A stretch of DNA of 16,691 nt from DASPXY01 sp038227745 (GCA_038227745.1 JBBRPS010000119.1:1-16691); one strand, 5' to 3'. Shown: positions 6,237-14,139, counted from the first letter of the stretch. Program-made: numbers and translations. The notes: generated by a model not told the origin, from the sequence alone.

Positions 6237-8237
6237 TCACCGCCTGCCCGCGCCCGGGGCGCCCAACAGCACCGCCGCCGCCGTGTCGTTGGAGCCGTCC
6301 TGCAGTTCCACCTGCGCGAAGTAGCCCTCCGTCGGCTGGGCGCCGCCCGGCGCGACGCCCTGGTAGACCACGCGCGTCTTGTCGGTGAACTTCACCTCGG
6401 TCCGGGGCGCCTCCTCCCCCCGGGCCTGCGGCCGCAGCTCCAGGGTGACGCCCCGGCCGTCCTTCGCGACCCCGACGACTTTCCCCACGAGGGTTTTGTA
6501 CCTCTCCTTCGGTCTGTCGGAGAAGACGAGCTTGTCGGCCGTGTCCTTGGAGCCCTCCGCCAGCCAGGCCGCCACCTGGTAACCCTCGGTCGGGCGGTCG
6601 CCGTTCGGGCCGACCGTCTGGTAGGTGAGCCGCGTCTTGTCGCCGATCTTCACCTCCCGCCGCGTGACCTCCTCCCCCCTCGCCCTGGGGGACACCTCCA
6701 CCGTCACCGTCATGCCGTCCTTCGACACGCCGACGACCTTGCCGGCGGCGTCCGCTTGCTTCGCGACGGCGCCTCGCTCCGGCCGGCCTTCGTCTCCGGC
6801 GAAGTCCACCCTGGCGGCCGTGTCTTTCGAGCCGTGCTCCAACGATACCACGGCGACGTAGCCCTCCGCGGGCTTGGTGCCGCCCTTGGGGATGAAAGAA
6901 TAGGTCAGGATCGTTTTGGGCGTCAGACGCACGTCGATCGTCTTCTCGTCCTCGCCGCGGACCCGCGTCGGCAGCCGGAAGGTGAGCGTCAGGCCGTCCT
7001 TCGACACCCCGGCGACCCTCCCGGTCAGGTCTCCCCCGCGCCGGGTGCTGTCCTTGCCCTGGAAGGCGACCCTGGCGGCGACGTCCTTCGCGTCCTTGCC
7101 CATCACGACCTGAGCGTGGTAACCCTCCTTGAGCTTGGCCCCGTCCGGCCCGACGCCGGAGTAGGTGATCTGCGTGGCGTCCGCGAGCTTGACGTCGAGT
7201 TTCTTCGCTTCTTCGCCCCGCGCCTGGGGAGGGATCTCCAGGGTGAAGCCCTTGCCGTCCTTGGCGACCTGCACGACCTTGCCGGCGACCGCGGGCGGCG
7301 CGTTTGGGTCGCGCACGCCCGGCCGCCTACCCTGCGCCTCGGCGACCTTCGGCCGGCCGGCGAGGACGCGATCGACCAGCGGGCGCGTCCCCACGCCCGC
7401 GAGGAGGACGACCAGTAAGCCGACACTGGCGATCTTGAATTTCGTCATCGACATGGCGTTCAGCACTCCTTCCATCAGGGCGGCGACCGGGGCCGAGATG
7501 GCCCCCACGGCCGCCGCGTGTCCCGCCGCAACCAGCGTTGCGGCCGCGATTGTGGACGATACCACCGCGGCCGGCGGAAACGCCGACGCGGTCCCCTGCG
7601 CCAGCGCCGCGGCCAGACTCCCTGCCGACACGGCCAGTCCGTGCCGCGTGAGGCGTTTCGCGAGCATGTCCCGCGCCCGCGCCAGCCGTCCCGCGACGGT
7701 CCCCTCGGGCACGCCGAGCTGCAGGGCCGCCTCGCGGCGCGTCTTGCCCTCCAGGTCGCACAGGACGACCGGCGCGCGGTACTTCGCGGGCAGGTGGCTC
7801 AACTCGCGATCGAGCACGGGCCGCACGTCCTGCCACACTTCTTGCCGCACCGCTTTCGGCTCCGGTATCTCGGCCACCTGCCTCTCCCTCGTTCTCTGTT
7901 TCGCGGCCGTCGCCCGCGCTTTGAGGGCCGTCTGATGGGCGACGCCGTACAGCCAGTTGCCCACCATCTCGCGCGGCATGACGGAAGCCGCCTTGCGGAC
8001 GAGGACGAGGAAGGTAGCCTGGAACGCATCCTCGGCGTCGTGATGGTTGCGGAGGACGCGGCGGCACACGCCCCAGACCACGCCGGCGTGGCGGCGCACG
8101 AGGGCGGCGAGGGCCGCCTCTTCGCCGCGGCTGACGAAACACTCCAGCAGTTGCCCGTCGGTCAGGCCCGCCCCGCCGTGGCGGAGCGCCGCCCCGCGCA
8201 GGCCCTCGAGGACCGTGCTCATTTGCTCGACCGCCAT
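6237..8237 (-). CDS. ECF-type sigma factor fused to a membrane segment and four tandem extracytoplasmic repeats
   Basis: This protein has 666 residues from the ATG at 8237, which has AAGGG 7 bases upstream (8249-8245). The open frame continues further upstream to 8624, but that part reads through a palindromic repeat and is not coding. Sigma region 2 covers about 42-108 (HDAEDAFQATFLVLVRK, then NWLYGVAHQTALKAR). Region 4 covers about 145-196 (LPAKYRAPVVLCDLEGKT, GVPEGTVAGRLARAR). These would recruit RNA polymerase to specific promoters. An Ala-rich hydrophobic stretch (about 203-262) and a clear membrane helix (about 267-283) follow. The rest holds four repeats of about 75 residues, starting at 319, 406, 499 and 585. 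Each has GKVVGVxKDG, then ARGEE, K(T)RxxY and EGYxAxV, and a xDTAA-like end. A usual ECF factor is about 180-200 residues, so two thirds of this protein is extra. The extension may act as a built-in sensor or anti-sigma; its ligand is unknown. Confidence 0.93.
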   Translation of the reverse strand: MAVEQMSTVLEGLRGAALRHGGAGLTDGQLLECFVSRGEEAALAALVRRHAGVVWGVCRRVLRNHHDAEDAFQATFLVLVRKAASVMPREMVGNWLYGVAHQTALKARATAAKQRTRERQVAEIPEPKAVRQEVWQDVRPVLDRELSHLPAKYRAPVVLCDLEGKTRREAALQLGVPEGTVAGRLARARDMLAKRLTRHGLAVSAGSLAAALAQGTASAFPPAAVVSSTIAAATLVAAGHAAAVGAISAPVAALMEGVLNAMSMTKFKIASVGLLVVLLAGVGTRPLVDRVLAGRPKVAEAQGRRPGVRDPNAPPAVAGKVVQVAKDGKGFTLEIPPQARGEEAKKLDVKLADATQITYSGVGPDGAKLKEGYHAQVVMGKDAKDVAARVAFQGKDSTRRGGDLTGRVAGVSKDGLTLTFRLPTRVRGEDEKTIDVRLTPKTILTYSFIPKGGTKPAEGYVAVVSLEHGSKDTAARVDFAGDEGRPERGAVAKQADAAGKVVGVSKDGMTVTVEVSPRARGEEVTRREVKIGDKTRLTYQTVGPNGDRPTEGYQVAAWLAEGSKDTADKLVFSDRPKERYKTLVGKVVGVAKDGRGVTLELRPQARGEEAPRTEVKFTDKTRVVYQGVAPGGAQPTEGYFAQVELQDGSNDTAAAVLLGAPGAGRR

Positions 8238-8613
8238 CTTGGTTCCCTTGTGGTTGGCGCCGCGCTGCCCTCTACCCCGACTATTACCCGAATGAGGGCG
8301 CTTTGATACATTATTTTCGCGAAGTGGGATGGGGACGTGAGCGAGGACTTGCGAGTTCACACGGGCGCGGGGCAAGTTGACACAAGCCCGACGCGCCAGC
8401 GAGGACCCCTCGCTGGCGCTTCGGGCTTGTGTGAGGATCTTTCGTGCCGGAGTAATAAAGCTGGGCGGCGAGCGGCTCGGTGGGGCTGTCCCGGATTCTG
8501 GGGTACAATTCGGGCCGCGAGCAAACTTCGCAGCGTGAGCCGAGGAGGCGGCCCCATTGAGGCGGCGAAACTGGCTCCCCAGGCGGCCCTGTGCCTCGCC
8601 AGGCGGGCTGGGG
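8238..8613. other. 376-base gap with a dispersed palindromic element
   Basis: This lies between the lipoprotein stop (8614) and the sigma factor start (8237). It holds the palindrome at 8381-8431 and its 26-base flank to 8457, which recur near 12064-12141. An A/T-rich patch at about 8300-8325, read on the minus strand, could belong to the sigma factor promoter, but no clear -35/-10 pair can be defended. I see no gene in the remaining 8460-8613. Confidence 0.65.
8381..8431. repeat. Dispersed palindrome, copy 1 (24-base arms)
   Basis: Arms 8381-8404 and 8408-8431 are reverse complements with one mismatch around a 3-base loop. Each arm is the ACAAGCCCGACGCGCCAGCG type. Read on the minus strand, 8457-8408 matches 12064-12113 with 3 differences in 50, so the shared element extends beyond the hairpin on one side. 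It lies 183 bases after the lipoprotein stop. Confidence 0.9.
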
Positions 8614-9000
8614 TTACGGGCCACCCTGCACCTTCTCCAGGGCCTTGGTGGCGTAGGAGCGGACTGTGGCGTCCCGGTCCCTCGTCGCCTCCTTGAGGGC
8701 CGGGACCGCCTCCCGCGCGTCTTGGCCGATCCGCAGCAGCGCCAGCGCCGCCTCGGCGCGCACCCCAGCGTCGCGGTCCTTCAAGGCCCCGGCCAGGGCG
8801 GGAACCGCTGCCGCGTCCGTCGCCCCGACGTTGGCAAGTTTCTGCACCGCCCGCTTGCGCACCTTCACGTCCGGGCTCTTCAGCGCCTCGATCCAGTGGC
8901 TCACCGGCTTGCCGCCGGCCGTGAGCGGCTCCGTCTTGCCGCAGCCACCCAGCAGGAGCGCCGCGCCGGCGCACAGGGCGGCGCGTGTCAGCCTCCGCAC
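8614..9000 (-). CDS. Small HEAT-repeat lipoprotein
   Basis: This protein has 128 residues from a GTG at 9000, which follows a strong purine-rich ribosome site (GGGGAGGGGGAG, 9014-9003). The frame is open further upstream, but that part overlaps the DUF1559 gene. The N-terminus is a short signal peptide ending in a lipobox, LLLGGC, with the lipidated cysteine at C20. The rest (about 30-125) consists of HEAT/PBS-type helical pairs (DVKVRKRAVQKLANVG, DAGVRAEAALALLRIG, DATVRSYATKAL) that usually serve as protein-binding scaffolds. It starts 16 bases after the DUF1559 stop, so the two are likely co-transcribed. The binding partner is unknown. Confidence 0.87.
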   Translation of the reverse strand: MRRLTRAALCAGAALLLGGCGKTEPLTAGGKPVSHWIEALKSPDVKVRKRAVQKLANVGATDAAAVPALAGALKDRDAGVRAEAALALLRIGQDAREAVPALKEATRDRDATVRSYATKALEKVQGGP

Positions 9001-9002
9001 GG

Positions 9003-9014
9003 CTCCCCCTCCCC
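9003..9014 (-). promoter_or_regulatory. Ribosome binding site of the HEAT lipoprotein gene
   Basis: A purine-rich run, GGGGAGGGGGAG on the minus strand, ends two bases before the GTG at 9000. It is the reason for choosing GTG over the upstream open frame. It sits in the 16-base gap after the DUF1559 stop. Confidence 0.7.
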
Positions 9015-9016
9015 GT

Positions 9017-9928
9017 TCAGTTTTCCAGGCCCTGAACCACCTCGTCGCCGGCCCGCGTGCCCATCGCCCAGAAGGCGCGCCGCTCTGCTCCGTCGGCGGT
9101 GATGCTACGGATGAACCGCACCGACCCGTCCGCGAACACCAGGTTGACCCCGCCGATGTGGTTGCTGCTGAAGTCGTCCAGCCCGCCGTCAGCATCGGTG
9201 GTGCTGTTGATCCAGTTGTTGTGTACCAGCACGAACACCGGGGCCGACGCCGTGGCGTTCGGCCAGGCGTTCAGCTGGCCGGCGCGGACCACCCCGCCGC
9301 TGGGCACGCCGGCCCAGGTCCCCCGCGTCTGCGCCCAGGCCCGGTCGCCGATCATGACCGTCTGGCTGGTGCCGTCGCGGATGTCGGCGAAGCGCGTCGT
9401 ACTGTTGCGGTAGAAGATGCCGTTGCCGGTAGCGGCATCGCACTCGGAGACGTCGTCGCCGACCGTGGCCGCGTAGCTGGACGGGCCGACGACTGCCAGC
9501 GGGCTGCCCGTGGCGTCGGTGGCCGTGAACGGGCCGGTGGTCAAGTCGGAGGGGCAGAGCAACAGGGGGATGACAGCCTGAGGGGCCGCCTGTCCCTGGA
9601 TCGGCCGGGTGAAGTCAATCTGGCGGTGCAGGGAGGCCTGCTCGATGTACGGCAGCAGGTGGGCGGCCCAACTCCATCCCGGGGCCGTGTCCGTGGCCCC
9701 GTTGCTGTAAGGCGGGAAGGCGGTGTAACCGGGCGGCAGCCGCTTGTAAGCGTCGTGGTGGTTGTGCGCCGCCAACCCGATCTGCTTGAGGTTGTTCTGG
9801 CACTGGGTGCGTGCGGCGGCCTCACGGACTTTCTGGACGGCGGGGAGGAGCAGGCCGATGAGGATGGCGAGGATGGCGATCACCACCAGCAACTCGATCA
9901 GGGTGAAGGCGGTTCGCACGCGGCGCAT
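9017..9928 (-). CDS. DUF1559 prepilin-like (type II secretion/pseudopilin) protein
   Basis: This 303-residue protein has a type IV prepilin N-terminus: a short basic leader, then FTLIELLVVIAILAILIGLL (8-27) as the membrane helix. DUF1559 follows, including PAVQKVREAAARTQCQNNLK (29-48) and the C-terminal H-x9-DG signature (NHIGGVNLVFADGSVRFI). The residue before the expected prepilin peptidase cleavage site is Ala7, where the family consensus has Gly. The family is greatly expanded in planctomycetes and is thought to be exported and surface-associated, but its function is not known. The ATG at 9928 has AGGAG (9940-9936) 7 bases upstream. The HEAT lipoprotein gene follows directly. Confidence 0.95.
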   Translation of the reverse strand: MRRVRTAFTLIELLVVIAILAILIGLLLPAVQKVREAAARTQCQNNLKQIGLAAHNHHDAYKRLPPGYTAFPPYSNGATDTAPGWSWAAHLLPYIEQASLHRQIDFTRPIQGQAAPQAVIPLLLCPSDLTTGPFTATDATGSPLAVVGPSSYAATVGDDVSECDAATGNGIFYRNSTTRFADIRDGTSQTVMIGDRAWAQTRGTWAGVPSGGVVRAGQLNAWPNATASAPVFVLVHNNWINSTTDADGGLDDFSSNHIGGVNLVFADGSVRFIRSITADGAERRAFWAMGTRAGDEVVQGLEN

Positions 9929-10184
9929 CAGCAGTCTCCTGGTTTTGGAGTGGTCAGCCCTTGAGGCGAGGGACGGGCGTAGGGAGCGAATGACGTGCCG
10001 CGCGACCAGCCGGGCAACAAGTGGAGTACCTCCCTTTCGTTACGGCGGCAGGCACGCGGCCTACGGTGCCACTGAAGGGGGCTGTGTGGGCAGGCGGTGC
10101 GCGGCGGTGGTGAAAGAGTCGCCGGACGGCGGATGTCCTGTGCAGGGCCTTCCCCGACTGGTTCTCCGCCCATAAACGAATCCC
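9929..10184. promoter_or_regulatory. Divergent intergenic region between DUF1559 and enolase-family genes
   Basis: These 256 bases must hold promoters for both the minus-strand DUF1559/lipoprotein pair and the plus-strand enolase-family/metallopeptidase pair. Apart from the DUF1559 ribosome site I cannot assign promoter boxes. Only a short dyad (about 10051-10071, GGCAC/GTGCC) is visible. Confidence 0.4.
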
Positions 10185-11288
10185 ATGAAGATCACCCGCA
10201 TCCGCGCTTACCAGGTCGATCTGCCGCTGCACGAGGGCAGCTACAAGTGGTCGGGCGGCAAGTCCGTCACGGTCTTCGACAGCACCGTGGTCGAGATCGA
10301 GACCGACGCGGGCGTCACCGGCCACGGCGAGGTCTGCCCCCTCGGCCCGTTCTACCTGCCGGCCTACGCCAACGGCGTCCGCGCCGGCCTCGCCGAACTG
10401 GGGCCGCACCTCCTCGGTGAGGATCCGCTGCAGATTCAGAAGTTGAACCGCCTCATGGACGCCGCCCTGAAGGGGCACGCCTACGTCAAGTCGGGCCTCG
10501 ACATGGCCTGCTGGGACATCCTCGGCAAGGTCACGGGGCAGCCGGTCTGCACGCTCCTGGGCGGCCGCTACGGCGAGGATTTCGCCCTGTACCGGGCCAT
10601 CTCGCAGGAGTCCCCGGAGGCGATGGCCGACCGCGTCGCCGGCTACCGCGCCGAGGGCTATCGGCGCTTCCAGTTGAAAGTCGGCGGCGACCCGCTGGAG
10701 GACGTCGCCCGCATCCGCGCCGTCGCGGACAGGCTGCAGCCCGGCGACCGCCTGATCGCCGACGCCAACACCGGCTGGCTGATGCACGACGCCCTGCGCG
10801 TGGTCCGGGCGGTGCGCGACGTGGACGTGTACATCGAGCAACCCTGCCCCAGCTACGAGGAGTGCCTCACCGTCCGCCGTCACACCGACCACCCCTTCGT
10901 CCTCGACGAGGTGATCGACTCCGTGGACGTGCTGCTGCGGGCGCACGCCGACCGCGCGATGGACGTGGTGAACATCAAGATCAGCAAGTTCGGCGGTCTG
11001 ACAAAGGCGCGACAGGCCCGCGACCTGTGCGTGTCCCTGGGCGTGGCTGTCACCCTCGAAGACAGCTGGGGCGGAGACATTGTGACGGCGGCCATCGCGC
11101 ACCTGGCGCACAGCACGCCGCCCGAGTTCCTGTTCACCGCGACGGATTTCAACAGTTACGTCACCGTCAGCACCGCCGCTGGGGCGCCGCGCCGCGTCAA
11201 CGGCCGCATGGCCGCGAGCACGCTTCCGGGCCTCGGCGTCACGCCGAACGCCGACGTGCTCGGCGTGCCGGTGCTCGAGGTGTCCTGA
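10185..11288 (+). CDS. Mandelate racemase/muconate lactonizing enzyme (enolase superfamily) protein
   Basis: This protein has 367 residues, the usual length for the family. The N-terminal capping domain covers about 1-125 and the TIM-barrel about 130-345. Expected active-site residues are present: K165 in RRFQLKVGG, metal ligands D193 (IADANTGW), E218 (YIEQP) and D241/E242 (LDEVID), K265 in NIKISKFGGLTKA, and a LEDSWGGD block (291-298). The first lysine of the usual KxK is replaced by Gln163. These enzymes abstract the proton alpha to a carboxylate, giving racemases, epimerases, cycloisomerases or dehydratases. The LEDSWGGD block reminds me of the hydroxyproline/proline-betaine branch (3-hydroxyproline dehydratase, betaine epimerase), but the substrate is not proven. 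No strong Shine-Dalgarno precedes the ATG. A metallopeptidase-like gene starts 28 bases after the stop. Confidence 0.92.
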   Translation: MKITRIRAYQVDLPLHEGSYKWSGGKSVTVFDSTVVEIETDAGVTGHGEVCPLGPFYLPAYANGVRAGLAELGPHLLGEDPLQIQKLNRLMDAALKGHAYVKSGLDMACWDILGKVTGQPVCTLLGGRYGEDFALYRAISQESPEAMADRVAGYRAEGYRRFQLKVGGDPLEDVARIRAVADRLQPGDRLIADANTGWLMHDALRVVRAVRDVDVYIEQPCPSYEECLTVRRHTDHPFVLDEVIDSVDVLLRAHADRAMDVVNIKISKFGGLTKARQARDLCVSLGVAVTLEDSWGGDIVTAAIAHLAHSTPPEFLFTATDFNSYVTVSTAAGAPRRVNGRMAASTLPGLGVTPNADVLGVPVLEVS

Positions 11289-11316
11289 TCGAACTGCCCC
11301 TCCAGGAAAGCCACCG

Positions 11317-12033
11317 ATGAAAATAGTCCTTGCCGTCGCGGTCGTGCTGGCCGCCGTCGTGGCCTCCCCGGCCGACGAGAAAGCTCCGCCCCCAAAGCCG
11401 ACCGCGCACACGAAGCGCGTCGTCGCCGGCTGGACAGTTCACGTCGATAACCGCCTGCTGTCGGGGGCGGACCGGGCACTCGGAGAACGCGCCCTGCGCC
11501 TGCTGGGGTCGCAACTGGACGCCATCGCGCTGATCGTCCCCGCGGACAAGGTGAAGCGGTTGCAGCGCGTGCCGATCTGGCTCGACCGGACGCACGGCCG
11601 CCTCGTCCTCATGCAGTACCACCCGGGGGTGGAGTGGCTGGCGAAGAACGGGTATTCGCGCGAACTGGTGAAGTGCGTCCACATCCCGGACGCGGCGAAT
11701 TTCGCCGCCGCGCGGATGCAGCGCGAGCAGCCGTGGGCGATGCTCCACGAGTTGGCGCACGCCTACCACGACCAGGTGCTCGGCTTCGGCCACGCCGCGG
11801 TCAAGGCGGCGTGGGAGCGGTTCGTCGAGGGGGGCCGCTACAAGTCGGTCCTGCACATCAGCGGCAAGCGCCGGCCGCACTACGCCCTGACCAATCCGAT
11901 GGAGTTCTTCGCGGAGATGACGGAGGCGTATTTCGGGCAGAACGACTTCTTCCCGTTCAACAGCGCCGAGCTGCGGCGCGAGGAGCCGGAGGTGTTCGCG
12001 CTGCTCGCGAAGCTCTGGGGGCCGCTCCCCTGA
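11317..12033 (+). CDS. Secreted HExxH metallopeptidase-like protein
   Basis: This 238-residue protein begins with a signal peptide (about 1-17, MKIVLAVAVVLAAVVASPA). A zinc-binding HELAH lies at 144-148 (MLHELAHAYHDQ). A downstream helix NPMEFFAEMTEAYFG (193-207) could supply the third zinc ligand as Glu200 or Glu203, which is a gluzincin-like pattern. It may be an exported peptidase, or a related domain such as those resembling anthrax lethal factor; the exact family and substrate are not recognised. It follows the enolase-family gene by 28 bases with AGGAAAG just upstream of the ATG, so co-transcription is likely. The dispersed palindrome copy 2 lies 57 bases after the stop. Confidence 0.82.
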   Translation: MKIVLAVAVVLAAVVASPADEKAPPPKPTAHTKRVVAGWTVHVDNRLLSGADRALGERALRLLGSQLDAIALIVPADKVKRLQRVPIWLDRTHGRLVLMQYHPGVEWLAKNGYSRELVKCVHIPDAANFAAARMQREQPWAMLHELAHAYHDQVLGFGHAAVKAAWERFVEGGRYKSVLHISGKRRPHYALTNPMEFFAEMTEAYFGQNDFFPFNSAELRREEPEVFALLAKLWGPLP

Positions 12034-12090
12034 GTCCGGACGACAAAAAGGGAAAGCGCTCGGTAATACTGCGGCACGAAAGATCCTCAC

Positions 12091-12141
12091 ACAAGCCCGA
12101 CGCGCCAGCGAGGAGTTTCCTCGCTGGCGCGTCGGGCTTGT
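12091..12141. repeat. Dispersed palindrome, copy 2 (perfect 24-base arms)
   Basis: Arms 12091-12114 and 12118-12141 are exact reverse complements around a 3-base loop. The flank at 12064-12090 is shared with copy 1: 12064-12113 matches the reverse complement of 8408-8457 with 3 differences. It has no T-run of intrinsic-terminator type. Confidence 0.92.
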
Positions 12142-12150
12142 ATGGGGCCT

Positions 12151-12229
12151 CCGCCGCGTGACACAAGCCCGACGCGCCAGCGAGGGACCTTCCGCCGCAT
12201 GATCCAAGCCCGACGCGCCAGCGAGGGGA
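12151..12229. repeat. Two tandem half-sites of the dispersed palindrome
   Basis: Two direct copies about 41 bases apart (from 12151 and from 12192) share CCGCCGC(G/A)TGA, then CAAGCCCGACGCGCCAGCG, then AGGG. The right-hand palindrome arm is missing in both. They lie in the same orientation as the left arm of copy 2. This looks like local duplication of part of the element. Confidence 0.85.
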
Positions 12230-12265
12230 TCCTTGAATCCACCAGGAAGTTTTCGGGACACGCCT

Positions 12266-13984
12266 TCAGCGGCGCCGCACCATGAACACCTGCCCCTCCG
12301 CCGTGTGCGACCACACCTCCTGGCCTTTGCGGTCCAGCTCGACGACGCGCCGGCTGATCTGGCTGCCGACGAGCGTGTTGCCATTGGGCAGCCGCTGCAC
12401 CGACGTCGGCCACTGCACCTGCGCCTGCCACACCTGCTTGCCGGTCGCGTCGAACTCGATGACGCGCTGGTTGCCGTAGACCGGCACGAGGTAGTTGCCG
12501 TTGGGCAGCACCTCGAAGCTGCCGAACTGCGAGCCCATCGGGCCGACGTTGAACGTCGTCAGCACCTTGTTCGTCCTGGGTTCGATGCGTGTGAGCACGC
12601 CCTGGGCGGTGATGAACACGACCTCACCGTTGCGCAGCTTGCGGCCGCGGAAGATGTCATAGTTGGGCCGGGCCATCTGGTAGACCTCGGTGCCCTTGCG
12701 GTCGTACTCGGCGAGGCGGTTCTGCATGACGACGAACGTGTTGCCGTTGGGCAGGCGCTGCGCCGACAGCGGGTTGCCGTTCACCGCGCGCTCCCACTTG
12801 ACGTTGCCCTTGAAGTCGCGCTCGCTGACCTTCATCCCCTGGAACTCGGTGACGAGCAGGCGGTCGTGGCCGACGACCTCGGCATCGACGGGGTAGCTCG
12901 GCACGTCCATCTTCCAGCGCACGTTCTTGCCGGAGTCCAACTCGCTGATCTGCCCGGAGGGCGGCAGCCGCTTGCCGTTGACGATGCGGTTGAAGGTCCG
13001 CTGCACGACCAGGGTGTAGCCGAGGAACGCCTTGTGGAGCTGCACCTTGGCCAGGTCGATGCCGGCCTCGTTCTTCGCCCACCAGTCGCCCCAGGCCTTG
13101 CGGCAGCCCTGGCGGGTGAGGGGATCGGTGCCGAGCGAGACCTGCGGCGCCCGGTCGCCGGCGATGCGGATCAGCAGCTCCTCGGCGGCCCAGAGCTGCT
13201 CGGGCGGCAGGTGCTCCATGGCGGCGATGAGCTGGGCGACGGGGGCCTTCTCCTTCTGCTCGGTCACCAGGGCGAGGGCAACGCGGAGCTGCACGGCCGG
13301 CTCGCGGTCCCGGAGCAGGGCGCGCACGGCCGGCAGCTCGCCGGTGGCGTGCGCCGTGACCAGGGCGGCGCCGGCGGCGCCGCGCTTGATGGCGGCCTTG
13401 TCCGTGAGGGCGGCGACGACGGCCGGTTCGGGCTTACCGTCGCGGACCGCGACGGCGGGCAGAGCGCGGCAGATTTCGTCCACGACGGACTCGTCGGCCG
13501 CGAAGGGCAGGTAGCTGAGGAGGGCGTCGGCCGCTCCGGCGGGCTTGCGGGCCGCGATGAGGCGGGCGGTGGCGGCCTGGACGATGGGGTCGGCCTTCTT
13601 CTCGATGCGCTGGCGGATCTCGAGGGCCCGGCGGCGAACCTCGTCGTCGCGCGAGTTCTCGGCCTCGCGGACGGCGACCATGCCGCTCGACCCGAGGTCG
13701 ATGAGCGCGTGGTAGGCCTTCTCGCGGACGCGGAAGTCGGCGTCGCCGAGCTGGCGGACGAGGATTTCGAGCCTTTTGGGATCGGCCTCGGGGTAGGTGC
13801 GCTTGCGGAAGTAGTCGAGGAGGGCGGGGCCGTCCACCCCTTCCTTGACGTCGCGGAGGATCTTTTCGTCCGCGGCGGTGGTGTCCAGAGGGGCCTCGGC
13901 CTTGGCGGGCGCCTGCGCGGTCAGGGACCGGGCGAGCAGCAGCACCATCGCCGAGGCCAGCAGGATGGTTCGGGCATAACGCAT
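12266..13984 (-). CDS. Exported HEAT-repeat plus PQQ-like beta-propeller protein
   Basis: This protein has 572 residues from the ATG at 13984, preceded by a GGGGG run (13998-13994). The frame also opens at a GTG at 14011, but without a ribosome site. A signal peptide covers about 1-23 (ILLASAMVLLLARSLTA, ending TAQA). HEAT-like helical repeats run from about 68 to 300 (GDADFRVREKAYHALIDLG, DDEVRRRALEIRQRIEKK). A WW-containing linker (AWGDWWAKNEAGIDLAK, 297-313) resembles other planctomycete HEAT proteins. The C-terminal half (about 330-572) is a PQQ/arylsulfotransferase-like propeller with repeated LPNGN turns at 411, 493 and 532, each followed by a xxxExDxxGxxVW strand. A binding or scaffold role at the cell envelope is likely; no catalytic residues are evident. 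It is transcribed toward the repeat cluster at 12064-12229. Confidence 0.88.
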   Translation of the reverse strand: MRYARTILLASAMVLLLARSLTAQAPAKAEAPLDTTAADEKILRDVKEGVDGPALLDYFRKRTYPEADPKRLEILVRQLGDADFRVREKAYHALIDLGSSGMVAVREAENSRDDEVRRRALEIRQRIEKKADPIVQAATARLIAARKPAGAADALLSYLPFAADESVVDEICRALPAVAVRDGKPEPAVVAALTDKAAIKRGAAGAALVTAHATGELPAVRALLRDREPAVQLRVALALVTEQKEKAPVAQLIAAMEHLPPEQLWAAEELLIRIAGDRAPQVSLGTDPLTRQGCRKAWGDWWAKNEAGIDLAKVQLHKAFLGYTLVVQRTFNRIVNGKRLPPSGQISELDSGKNVRWKMDVPSYPVDAEVVGHDRLLVTEFQGMKVSERDFKGNVKWERAVNGNPLSAQRLPNGNTFVVMQNRLAEYDRKGTEVYQMARPNYDIFRGRKLRNGEVVFITAQGVLTRIEPRTNKVLTTFNVGPMGSQFGSFEVLPNGNYLVPVYGNQRVIEFDATGKQVWQAQVQWPTSVQRLPNGNTLVGSQISRRVVELDRKGQEVWSHTAEGQVFMVRRR

Positions 13985-14139
13985 GACGCCTATCCCCCGA
14001 GGAAGAAACACGGTCTGTGGCGAGTCGTCGCTGGCGAGCGTGCCGGCGCCCCGACCCGGGAGTCGGAGATACGACGGCTCCAGGTGCTTATCTTAAACGA
14101 ACATTCCTCGGACGGGGAGAGAAATCTTGCGCACCGCCG

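Larger units (their letters stand above)
12034..12265. other. Convergent gap filled by palindromic repeats
   Basis: This lies between two convergent stop codons (the metallopeptidase-like gene on plus, the HEAT/propeller gene on minus). Most of it is repeat: copy 2 of the dispersed palindrome (12064-12141), then two tandem half-sites (12151-12229). A hairpin here would suit bidirectional termination. Confidence 0.75.

Noticed and set aside
8500..8560. Possible plus-strand promoter (TACAAT near 8511) in front of a plus-strand ORF
   Set aside because: No matching -35 box and no credible plus-strand gene follows; the region is antisense to the lipoprotein gene end.
8238..8624. N-terminal extension of the sigma factor frame by 129 residues
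   Set aside because: It reads through the palindromic element, has no ribosome site and lies before a start (8237) with a good AAGGG site directly in front of the sigma domain.
12091..12229. CRISPR-like array from repeated arms
   Set aside because: There are only three same-strand copies, one in a palindrome, with similar rather than unique spacers and no cas genes in the window.
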